Below, piece by piece: positions 9,332-17,152 of a stretch of DNA of 55,440 nucleotides. The stretch spans positions 1-55,440 of IMG/VR virus record IMGVR_UViG_3300042090_000643. One strand, given 5' to 3'. How positions within the stretch are numbered: the stretch's first letter is position 1; each line of letters opens with the position of its first letter. The stretch is from a virus. The position numbers were made by a program, and so were the translations under genes. The notes under the pieces are model-generated. The model was not told where the DNA came from and did not search any database. It saw nothing but the letters and a program-made list of their open reading frames with translations.

Positions 9332-12300
9332 CTACCTTGTATACAAACCATCAGAATTGACATGCCAAGAGGTGCTCTTTGGATCTTTGCCTGGAACTGC
9401 AGGAACAACTGGCTTTGGAGCGGAAACAACCTCGCTCTTTCCGGTCACTAAGGCAGGGTGACTACCAAGGAACTGATTCCAGTTTGCAGCATTGTTGTTG
9501 ATGAGAGTTACATAGACAACTGATTTGCCACTTGAATCAGTTCCATAGTTGTACTTGCCATGATCACCACCCCAAGCATCAGCACCAAAAAGTCCTCCCT
9601 TCTTTCCAGCTGCTCTATCAAGATACAAGGCCAACTTCGATTCTCCACCTTCTTTTGCCATCAAATCCTCAGTAGGAATTGCTAGCTGGCCAGCATGTTT
9701 ATCGGTGCCCATTGCTAATCCCTGGGAGAGATTCATGACCGGCAGCATTTCCGATTCGTCTTCTTCCAGTTTTCCTGTATATGGCTTGTTAGTTGCTGGA
9801 TTGATGCCACCGCTAACTACGGTGTTTAGATACTCATTAGCCATCTCACTGTACTTTTCATCCTGTTCTTTCTTGAAAGCTAGAGGGCCAAAATCATGAG
9901 CAGATTTGGTAACTCCTTCTCCATAAACATAGCCAAAAGCAGAAGGACTGTTTGTTGACTGATAGTTACTTCCCATTCTCTCAGCTTGATTGAGATCAGC
10001 CGTTGTCTCTCTTGTTAGTCTTCCGGTAGCATTGGTTGCTAATTCAGTTCTGATGCTAGAGATCATCTGACGAAATTTTTCCTTCTCTTCTGGTTTGTAC
10101 TTTCCGCTTGTATCGTCAATGGCATTTTGCAAGTTTTGCATGTCCTTTGCTACGTTTTGATATGCAGCATTGTATGATGTCCTCTCACCTCCACTGGCTT
10201 GTGTACCGTGCCAAGGTAGAGCATCTAGGATGTCATTCACTGGCTTCACAATCAGCATGAACAAGTGCTCGAAAGCATCAGCGAAGATGTCTGCTGAACT
10301 CTTGGTTGCTACATTCAAATCTCGCGCCGCGTTGTCTGCGTCTATTTTCTCCTGTAGGGTTATGGACTGCTGCTGAGATTTCAGAACCTCAGTACCAATT
10401 TCGGCACTTTTTGTGAGAAGATCCTCTAGTTTACCTGGTTGAGTTTCGGCCATCCTTGACATTGCCTTAGCACCACCAGGTACCACATTCGCATACCTCG
10501 CAATGAGTTCCGCCTTCTCTGCTGGAGTAGTGGTCTTGTTCCGGAGCTTATCCACCACGCCACCCGCTGCTATCTGACGGGCTTCTATCATTGCTTCAAA
10601 GTTCTCGCTCTTACCTCCTCCAAAGGCTTCAAACAATCCACCAGATAACGGACTTTGGATTGCCTTCTTGATATTGCCACCAAATGGCTTCAAAGTCTTT
10701 TCCAGTGCCTGATTCTGTTGCCACACTTGTGTGCCTATGTCCGAACCCAGCATGTTGTTTACGGAGGCCATTTGAACAGCATTTATTTTTCCAGCAGCGA
10801 ACTCTCTAGCAGCATCGGATCGGTACTTGTTGGTGATAGCCTCTCTAATCTGGCCACCAATTCCAGTCTTGGCTCCTTCATCACCCTGGGCTCTTGCTAG
10901 CTCTGGCAATAATCCTCGAAGTTCTTCCGCTGACATGCCAGCCAAATTCTCCTTAGTGTATCCTTTCATCCTTCCTGATAAGTGAGCCTCCTGAATGGAC
11001 TTAGCTATACCACCAGCCAGTTCCTCCTGTCTGTTTTGAGTGATCTCTCTATAATCTGCCTTTTCTCCTTGAGTTGCTGTACCAAATAGAAATGAAGATA
11101 CCGGGAGCTCCTTCTTCGCTCCACCGCCCGTTATTGCTTCAAAGTAGTCCTTGATATCCTGTGCCGTTGTTCCGCCCGTTCTGCCCAGAGTGCGAATGAT
11201 GTTCACGGACTCCGTGAATGATTTGTTCATACGGCCAAGGCCACTGGTCACATCATCGATGATGCTCACATACTTGATTGTGGTCATGCCAGCAGCTTTG
11301 GCGTCTTTGTTCAATGTGAGGAAAAAGTCATTGGTAGCAGTCAAAGACTGACCATAGGTTTGTATCAACTTCACAGCCTGAGCAGTACCAGCCGCCGTAT
11401 CGTAACCAGCAAGACGAGCAGTAGTGTAAGCTGTGTGCTGGATAGCTCCATAAGTTCCTGGCCCCCACTGTTTAGTATCCGAACCAGGTTGAGCATACTT
11501 GCCCGCATACATACCTTCACCCTGCTGAAGCTCTGATAATCCCATACCACTGGCAGCCATCGCTTGAGCGACTTCCATGTTCTTTTTGTAGGTGATGCCC
11601 ATAGTGTTGTAAAATCCTCCACCAGTTGCAGGCATCAGATTGGCTTGCACTCTTGACAAATTTTGAAACACTCCAGGAGATTTGGCGCCGGGGGCAAATA
11701 TTCCGGCAGTACCGAGGTTCTTCTCGATTCCCTGATTGATCTCAATTTGCTTGTCGAAGGCTGTTCTCACTAGGCTAAGAAGAGCGAGACCTTCTCCAAC
11801 ACCGGGAATAGCCATCGCTCCGGCTCCCATTCCCATCCCCTTTTCTGCTAGACCCATTCCCCAAGCACCGACTCCTCGAAGTGCGGATCCTTCTCCCTTC
11901 TCCATCATTCCCAGGATAGCTTTGGTTCCAAATCCCAAGGTTCCCTTTCCAGCCTTAGCATTGGCCAGTCTTCCCAGAGCATAGGATTCAATTCCTCCTC
12001 CTCCCATCTGCCTGGCTGTCGCTTTGGTGTCTAGTTTTTCCCAAAATTCAGGAGTCCTTCCCTTCTTGGAAAATGCTTTCCAGTCGACCTCTCCACTTGG
12101 TTTTCTGTTGATGAATCCGCCAAATCCTCGTACCTTTCCCATCTTTTCTTCAAAAGCCTCCTTGCTCAAGGCTGTGTGATGGGCTGTATTGGCCTTCAAA
12201 TTGGCAGCAAGTTGTCCCATTCTTACAGCGCGGTCTCTGTAACCGGGCTTCATGTAGAAGCCAGCCTGAGAAAAGGCAGCGCGCATGTTGTCTCTTCTGG

Positions 12301-12937
12301 CATTCAGGCCAGTGCTGTTGATGCTTTTATACTGTATTCCAATGGTCTTTATGGTGCGGAGCATGTTGTCCAAACCAACCTGAAATGGCTTCAGATGACT
12401 TGGATTTGTCAGATCTATGGCTCCAGCGCTGGCATCTTGAAACCCTTTCTTCAGATGAGCAAGCTGACGGGTGACATTTTCGAGTTCTCTGCCATGCATC
12501 TTCCCACTTCTAACGAGCGTTTCGTGGGCTGTTATCAGCTGCTTTAGATCTTGAAGCCTCTTGTGTCCACCGCGATTGGTGTCGTTGAGATTCTTGTTGA
12601 ATTCCTTGGTTTTCTTCACCAAGACATCGTAGTGATCTACGGTCTCCTCGATGTCATCAACACCGTCCTTCAATCCAGTCTGGACCTTCTTGTACTGGTC
12701 AACAACCTCTCTCAAAGTCTTTGGGATCTCTTCCAAAGCCACTTTCATTTTCCCAGACAACTCAACCATCAAGATCTGGGCATCTGTGATGTTGTTCATC
12801 CCCTTCAGAATGCTGGATAGATCCGGAGCTCCTGTGTTTATTGAGCCACGAGGATCTCCAGTTCCAGAAGCACTAGCAGACGCAGCTGTTGCTGGACCAG
12901 GATCACCAATATTGCCGCCAACTGGAGGAGATGCCAT
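9332..12937 (-). CDS. tail tape measure protein
   Basis: 1201 residues, the longest gene of the tail module. It begins with a Gly/Ala/Pro/Ser-rich stretch, then long helical, coiled-coil-like regions (residues ~50-330), a Gly/Ala/Met-rich hydrophobic segment near residues 365-400 (AGAMAIPGVGEGLALLSLV) and a second long helical region, ending in a short beta-rich tail. This is the usual make-up of a tape measure protein: it sets tail length and is ejected with the DNA. Start is an ATG behind AAGGAAAAG, two bases after the stop of the preceding gene. Neighbours fit: small tail-assembly genes upstream, lysozyme-baseplate gene downstream. Confidence 0.85.
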   Translation of the reverse strand: MASPPVGGNIGDPGPATAASASASGTGDPRGSINTGAPDLSSILKGMNNITDAQILMVELSGKMKVALEEIPKTLREVVDQYKKVQTGLKDGVDDIEETVDHYDVLVKKTKEFNKNLNDTNRGGHKRLQDLKQLITAHETLVRSGKMHGRELENVTRQLAHLKKGFQDASAGAIDLTNPSHLKPFQVGLDNMLRTIKTIGIQYKSINSTGLNARRDNMRAAFSQAGFYMKPGYRDRAVRMGQLAANLKANTAHHTALSKEAFEEKMGKVRGFGGFINRKPSGEVDWKAFSKKGRTPEFWEKLDTKATARQMGGGGIESYALGRLANAKAGKGTLGFGTKAILGMMEKGEGSALRGVGAWGMGLAEKGMGMGAGAMAIPGVGEGLALLSLVRTAFDKQIEINQGIEKNLGTAGIFAPGAKSPGVFQNLSRVQANLMPATGGGFYNTMGITYKKNMEVAQAMAASGMGLSELQQGEGMYAGKYAQPGSDTKQWGPGTYGAIQHTAYTTARLAGYDTAAGTAQAVKLIQTYGQSLTATNDFFLTLNKDAKAAGMTTIKYVSIIDDVTSGLGRMNKSFTESVNIIRTLGRTGGTTAQDIKDYFEAITGGGAKKELPVSSFLFGTATQGEKADYREITQNRQEELAGGIAKSIQEAHLSGRMKGYTKENLAGMSAEELRGLLPELARAQGDEGAKTGIGGQIREAITNKYRSDAAREFAAGKINAVQMASVNNMLGSDIGTQVWQQNQALEKTLKPFGGNIKKAIQSPLSGGLFEAFGGGKSENFEAMIEARQIAAGGVVDKLRNKTTTPAEKAELIARYANVVPGGAKAMSRMAETQPGKLEDLLTKSAEIGTEVLKSQQQSITLQEKIDADNAARDLNVATKSSADIFADAFEHLFMLIVKPVNDILDALPWHGTQASGGERTSYNAAYQNVAKDMQNLQNAIDDTSGKYKPEEKEKFRQMISSIRTELATNATGRLTRETTADLNQAERMGSNYQSTNSPSAFGYVYGEGVTKSAHDFGPLAFKKEQDEKYSEMANEYLNTVVSGGINPATNKPYTGKLEEDESEMLPVMNLSQGLAMGTDKHAGQLAIPTEDLMAKEGGESKLALYLDRAAGKKGGLFGADAWGGDHGKYNYGTDSSGKSVVYVTLINNNAANWNQFLGSHPALVTGKSEVVSAPKPVVPAVPGKDPKSTSWHVNSDGLYTR

Positions 12938-12939
12938 AG

Positions 12940-13584
12940 TTACTTTTCCTTTGTCTTAGGAGGAGTTTGAGGTTCAGGCTCCGAATCCTTGGGCACATCT
13001 ACTTCAGGATCGTACATTTCAGAAATCTGCTGCCGGATATTGTCGGCGGTCGCCTGCTCGATTTCTTCCTGTGCATGCTCCATGAATCTCTTCTCGTATT
13101 CCGTCATGATGGCGCTGTCGGGGAATTGCTCATACAGCCGGTCGGTAATGCGCTGAGCATGGACCATGAGCACTTTCCACAGAACACCCACCAATTCCTG
13201 ACCCCAGCCCATCAAGAGGTTCCGGAGGACAACTTGGATGTCCTTCTGAACTCCTTCCTTGTCCGTGGGATCCACAACCATCCGCTGTGTGGAAGTCAGA
13301 TTGCGAATGTCGATGCCATTGATCCAAGAGATCGACCGAGACAAGATCTCGCACTTGATGTGCTGAACCCAGGCGTATCCCTTGTACTCCTCCACTGCGA
13401 AAAGAGAGTTCATCTCTTCTTCAGTTGGAAGGTTGGCGATCCTGAGACGGAGTTCTTTGGGACCGACCTTGACAGTGAGGATCTCTTCGAAGTCCTCAAT
13501 ACCAAATCCACGCAGAGAGGCGATCACTTCATCAATCGATAGAACTGCCTCAGCAATTCCTTCCTCCATCACTTCCTTTTTCAT
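12940..13584 (-). CDS. tail assembly protein next to tape measure, possible chaperone
   Basis: 214 residues, acidic and largely helical, with a charged Pro/Lys/Glu C-terminal tail. ATG at 13584 follows a GAGGGA site. The N-terminal part (EILTVKVGPKELRLRIANLPTEEE) and a central segment (LRNLLMGWGQELVGVLWKVL) are the only distinctive stretches. It ends two bases before the tape measure start. Small helical proteins here usually chaperone the tape measure; I saw no slippery heptamer that would make a longer frameshift product. The chaperone role is inferred from position and size. Confidence 0.55.
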   Translation of the reverse strand: MKKEVMEEGIAEAVLSIDEVIASLRGFGIEDFEEILTVKVGPKELRLRIANLPTEEEMNSLFAVEEYKGYAWVQHIKCEILSRSISWINGIDIRNLTSTQRMVVDPTDKEGVQKDIQVVLRNLLMGWGQELVGVLWKVLMVHAQRITDRLYEQFPDSAIMTEYEKRFMEHAQEEIEQATADNIRQQISEMYDPEVDVPKDSEPEPQTPPKTKEK

Positions 13585-13628
13585 ACATCCCTCACTAAAC
13601 CATGTCAGAGTTGATAAATCGGAATTCG

Positions 13629-14699
13629 TTAACGATTCTGATCGAACCGGCGGATCCTCTCCTGAGGAGTTTGAGATTCATAGGGCACGATCGGGTTGAG
13701 GACCTTGCGATTCTTCTTGAGTTCCTGCTCCTGGTGCCGAACTTCAGCATCAGACAAGATGACTGGCATTGAGTCTTCCCAAACCGGCTCGTCCTTGTGA
13801 TACTTGCGCACCAAATCTTCGATGCGATCCTTCTCCTTCTCTGCCGCTTCACGTTGCTGTTTCTCGAAGGCCGCCATGAGTTGTTCGTGTTTGTCAAAGC
13901 TGTCGATGCCATGCATCTCTTTCATGAGTTCTTCAATGGAATCACCACCTCCATGAGCCCAACCATCCTCTTTGTACTCACGCACCGGCTTCACAATCTT
14001 CTGCCAAGGCTCTTGTAAGTCTGGACGAAGGCTCTGAGACGCCCGTCTGAGCTCTTCCGAAAGATGAGTTGTAGCTCTGCTACCCACAAAAGCTCGAGTG
14101 ATCATCAAAGCATTGAGATTGCTTTCGATCTTGATCTTGTTCTCCTCCCGATAGGTGCAAAGGGTTGCCCAAATGTTGGCATGATCAGGAGGAGCCAGGA
14201 TCTTCATGACGCCTCCATTGGGAAGTTGAATCATCTTATCCGAGTAGGAGGACAGCGTTGTGCCTCTAGAATGCCACAGTTTCTCGCTGGAGAGAGTGGT
14301 AGAGTAGGCACTCATGTAGGGATAGACTGAGAGTTCGTACTCTTGCATCCTGGCGAGCAAGCGAGCTAACGAACGAATCTCAATGGACGTCATCTCCTCG
14401 ATCTGAGCTCGTGTGAATGAGGTTCCAAGCAGTAGGACTTCCGTGAGAAATTCCAATGGATCAGAGAGCCAGCGATGTAGAATTCGCCTCTCACTTAGAT
14501 GAACTCCACGAACCCATCCAATCTGCTTGTCGTTCACTCGAAGAGGACGAATTCGAGCGCCACATTCTAGAATCTCCTCGCAAGCTCGACTTACCTGAGT
14601 CTTGACCTTGTCCACGATTTCAAGAGGAACCTGCTGGAAGACTCCTGCATTCAGGAGCTTCATCGCTTCGACGCCAGAAGTGATTCTCTTATTAGGCAA
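13629..14699 (-). CDS. hypothetical protein of the tail module
   Basis: 356 residues. The start is a TTG at 14699, chosen because it sits behind a very good AGAGGAG site; the next ATG is 12 codons later with no such site. It overlaps the end of the preceding gene by 8 bases. Helical throughout, with a Lys/Glu-rich coiled-coil stretch near residues 275-330 (EKQQREAAEKEKDRIEDLV) and a basic tail. No domain recognised. Being between two small tail-assembly genes it is probably a tail morphogenesis factor. Confidence 0.6.
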   Translation of the reverse strand: MPNKRITSGVEAMKLLNAGVFQQVPLEIVDKVKTQVSRACEEILECGARIRPLRVNDKQIGWVRGVHLSERRILHRWLSDPLEFLTEVLLLGTSFTRAQIEEMTSIEIRSLARLLARMQEYELSVYPYMSAYSTTLSSEKLWHSRGTTLSSYSDKMIQLPNGGVMKILAPPDHANIWATLCTYREENKIKIESNLNALMITRAFVGSRATTHLSEELRRASQSLRPDLQEPWQKIVKPVREYKEDGWAHGGGDSIEELMKEMHGIDSFDKHEQLMAAFEKQQREAAEKEKDRIEDLVRKYHKDEPVWEDSMPVILSDAEVRHQEQELKKNRKVLNPIVPYESQTPQERIRRFDQNR

Positions 14700-15138
14700 G
14701 GGTCTTCTCCTCTAGCTTGACAGCACCCTTGAATCCTCCCTTGCCATCACGAGCTTCTTTGAGGATGTTAGCCTCGACCTCGTCTAACTTGGACTCCACT
14801 TTGAGAGTTTTGGCAGCCTCCTCCCGGGCCTGTTGCTCTTGATAGGAGCGCGGCGAGGGAGCCTGGTAGAGATTCAGCGTGGTGAATTCCCGGTTATTGG
14901 GGAGTCCACCCTTGTACATCACGAAGACGCGATTCAGGATCGGAACTGGGAGAGCCTCGATGACTCGATAGGCTTCTTCGTAGGAAGTCACTGCTAGACC
15001 AGAGATCTCGTGGAGTGCCGAAGACAGGAGTACTCTTCGAGCATCCTTGCCTTCGAACTTGATGGCATGCTCCTCTCGCCAAGCAAGTTGCCGGAATGTG
15101 AATTTGTACTTGAGCAGCTTGACTTCAACTGTGTTCAT
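14692..15138 (-). CDS. putative tail assembly chaperone
   Basis: 148 residues from the ATG at 15138, which has a GAGG site just upstream; an upstream TTG in frame at 15201 has none, so the shorter form is preferred. The N-terminus (VKLLKYKFTFRQLAWREEHAI) and the following ALHEISGL and LPVPILNRVFVMYKGG segments resemble a type of small protein found two or three genes before phage tape measures and often called a tail assembly chaperone. The C-terminal third is Lys/Glu-rich. Overlaps the next gene by 8 bases. Family assignment is moderate; role is inferred. Confidence 0.55.
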   Translation of the reverse strand: MNTVEVKLLKYKFTFRQLAWREEHAIKFEGKDARRVLLSSALHEISGLAVTSYEEAYRVIEALPVPILNRVFVMYKGGLPNNREFTTLNLYQAPSPRSYQEQQAREEAAKTLKVESKLDEVEANILKEARDGKGGFKGAVKLEEKTLA

Positions 15139-15175
15139 ATACCTCGTGGGGAGATCCGTCAATTCGGACTCACTA

Positions 15176-15832
15176 TCACAGTCCTGTGTTGTACAAGTCA
15201 ATCATCAGATTGTCGCCATCTTCGGTGATTCTGCGACCTACATACAGATCCATGCCTAGATATTCTGCGACCGTCAGGTTGGTGGCAATAAACATGGGAC
15301 AAGTCTTGGCATAGGCAATCCGAACAAAAGTGTTCAGGCACTCTTGTCTACGAGGAGGATTGTCGGTTACCTTGTCGAACTCATCAAGAAAGAGATGAAC
15401 CGGGAGCGATAGAGTGTTCATGTAGTCAAGATTGAGAGCAGGAGGATTACTCCAATTTGCCATCTGTTCAGACCAATGGCCGATATCAACCCAGTACGGA
15501 CTATATCCGTGACCCGTGTGATCGACTCTGAACAAAGCCTGTTTGACAGCAATTCTCAGGAAGATAGCAGCCAGTAGAGTGGTCTTACCTGTTGCCGGAG
15601 GCCCAAATAGGATCACTCCCTTGTCAATTGTGGGACCACTGGTCCAGTCATTGACCAATTTGACAACTTCTGACCACCGTTCATCAGAGACCTTGATCTT
15701 CGGATGTTTAGGTATGATGGAATTGAACGATACACCCCGATGTCGTTCAGGAATCTTCGTCAGAATATCCGTCACTATGCGACGTTTCTCGACTTTCCTA
15801 AGCTCGAGTTGCTCAGTGGATGTTATAGTCAT
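15176..15832 (-). CDS. AAA+ ATPase, DnaC-like helicase loader
   Basis: 218 residues. Walker A is GPPATGKT (residues ~76-83), Walker B is HLFLDEFDK (~133-141), and an IATN sensor-1 motif follows near residue 170. Size, single AAA+ module and lack of a zinc finger match DnaC/IstB-type loaders that bring a replicative helicase to the origin. It overlaps the upstream initiator gene by 20 bases, so the two are translationally coupled, an arrangement like lambda O-P. A DnaB-like helicase is encoded at 32905-34386. Confidence 0.75.
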   Translation of the reverse strand: MTITSTEQLELRKVEKRRIVTDILTKIPERHRGVSFNSIIPKHPKIKVSDERWSEVVKLVNDWTSGPTIDKGVILFGPPATGKTTLLAAIFLRIAVKQALFRVDHTGHGYSPYWVDIGHWSEQMANWSNPPALNLDYMNTLSLPVHLFLDEFDKVTDNPPRRQECLNTFVRIAYAKTCPMFIATNLTVAEYLGMDLYVGRRITEDGDNLMIDLYNTGL

Positions 15833-16967
15833 TGATGTTTCCTTTCAGAGTTTGGTGGAACTTCTTCTTGGGATCCTTCTTCTGGTATTGAGACTTCTTC
15901 TCTTGCTCCTGCTTGTGCTTGATGATCTTGTCAAACTGCTTGATGAGATCCTCTTCAGTTACAATCCAGCACCAGTAGTGATCATGATCCTCGTTAAGAT
16001 CCCACTCCCATTTGCAGAGGTCATGAACAAACTCCGCAGAATACTTGCCGATCTTCTTGGCGTATGTAGCAGGATCAAAATCCCCCTGAGTTGCTTGATA
16101 CTCGGAAGTCTTCTTGCCCTCAACCTTAGCAACTGGAGGCCTTGACTTGGCTCTGGCTTTCTTGGCTTCGTCATCCTTCCAAACGCGGTATCCGTCTTTC
16201 CAATCAGCCGGAAGAGGATTCCAGAAACTAGGATGAGGCAAATTGCGGGAATCCATAGGGATCTTGTACGCGCCAAAATCGAAGTCCGGAGGACAAGGAC
16301 CGACGCCAAACACAACCGGAGACAAAACTCCACTCTCACTGGACAAAGAAGAGGATAAAACGAGAGAATCAACTGGAGAAGTGGAAGAATTGAGTTTTGA
16401 GGAGTGATTCTCTTCCTCTTCCTCTTCTTCTTTCTCTTTCTCTTCTGCACCGATCAGAACTGGTTCTATGGTAGTTACCTCGAGGGTCGTGGGCCGACTA
16501 TGGGCTAACTGTGGGCGCACTATGGGCGCACTATGGGCTAACTGTGGGCGCACTATGGGCCGACTATGGGCTAACTGTGGGCCGAACTGAATTTCTTCTT
16601 CCGGCACAATGTCATCTAAGATTGTTTCATCACCCGTTTCCGAGTACATGATGAACACGAGTCCGAGGTCCCACAACACCTTGATTGTAGGATTGAGATT
16701 TTCGCGATCTCCCTTTTTTGAGGACAACTGGTGAGCCAGGTATTTGATATCATGCGGCGGATTTTTACCAGTCTTACCACGCAATCTTCGCAGGGCATCA
16801 TAGACGTATCTCTGAGAATAACTCAGCTGCGTGTATTCGTAGTCAGATTCCTTGTCGGTGTAATCCTTGATCCAAGGGCTGGGAGTATTTCTGACTTGTC
16901 CTTTGCTGTCACACTGGTACTTGTCCCAGTTCTTGATAGCAATGTACTGCTTTCGTGGAGTTGACAT
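15813..16967 (-). CDS. replication initiator (replisome organiser) with iterons inside the gene
   Basis: 384 residues. The ATG at 16967 lies behind AGGATGG; an upstream ATG in frame at 17048 lacks a site. Residues 1-120 (PRKQYIAIKNWDKYQ, YEYTQLSYSQRYVYDALRR, LWDLGLVFI) have the look of the winged-helix N-terminal domain of phage replication initiators. Then comes an 11-residue tandem repeat (PQLAHSRPIVR type), a run of Glu/Lys, and a C-terminal domain with many Trp/Tyr/His (residues ~270-350) and a Lys-rich end. The repeat is the translation of nine 11-bp direct repeats. Initiators that bind repeats inside their own gene are known from lambda O. It leads the leftward operon and overlaps the loader gene. 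Confidence 0.7.
   Translation of the reverse strand: MSTPRKQYIAIKNWDKYQCDSKGQVRNTPSPWIKDYTDKESDYEYTQLSYSQRYVYDALRRLRGKTGKNPPHDIKYLAHQLSSKKGDRENLNPTIKVLWDLGLVFIMYSETGDETILDDIVPEEEIQFGPQLAHSRPIVRPQLAHSAPIVRPQLAHSRPTTLEVTTIEPVLIGAEEKEKEEEEEEENHSSKLNSSTSPVDSLVLSSSLSSESGVLSPVVFGVGPCPPDFDFGAYKIPMDSRNLPHPSFWNPLPADWKDGYRVWKDDEAKKARAKSRPPVAKVEGKKTSEYQATQGDFDPATYAKKIGKYSAEFVHDLCKWEWDLNEDHDHYWCWIVTEEDLIKQFDKIIKHKQEQEKKSQYQKKDPKKKFHQTLKGNINDYNIH
16490..16588. repeat. nine tandem 11-bp iterons, candidate replication origin
   Basis: Nine uninterrupted copies of an 11-base unit of consensus TGGGCNNACTR (plus strand), with variable bases CG, TA or GC in the middle. The unit is about one helical turn long and not a multiple of three, so three units make one 11-residue protein repeat. 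A purine/pyrimidine-skewed tract lies beside it at ~16405-16450. It sits in the middle of the initiator gene. Confidence 0.75.
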
Positions 16968-17152
16968 ACTTATCCATCCTACCAGTGAGACCAGCGTTTG
17001 GCGATGCTTTCGCCGCATGAAGAAATACGCACCCGAGTGAGTAACCATCTTGGTAATCGGTAACTTGTAACCAATCTTTCATAGGCTGAGTATTGAATCA
17101 TCACGTACGATTTCTGACCCTCGAAATCCCCCATACCCAAGGACACAATAGC

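Noticed and set aside
12967-13542. 191-codon plus-strand frame
   Set aside because: Complement of the gene before the tape measure; no start signal.
14300-14330. prophage attachment site or integrase
   Set aside because: No integrase, excisionase or repeat pair seen anywhere in the window; tRNAs are phage-encoded arrays and not obvious att sites.
13584-14699. programmed -1 frameshift of tail chaperone genes, as in lambda G/GT
   Set aside because: No slippery heptamer seen at the gene ends; starts have their own good ribosome sites.
16490-16588. CRISPR-like array
   Set aside because: Units are contiguous 11-mers with no spacers and are translated in the initiator.
17093-17152. upstream in-frame ATG for the ribonucleotide reductase
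   Set aside because: No ribosome site; the 20 extra residues do not look like RNR, while ATG 17153 has AAGGA.
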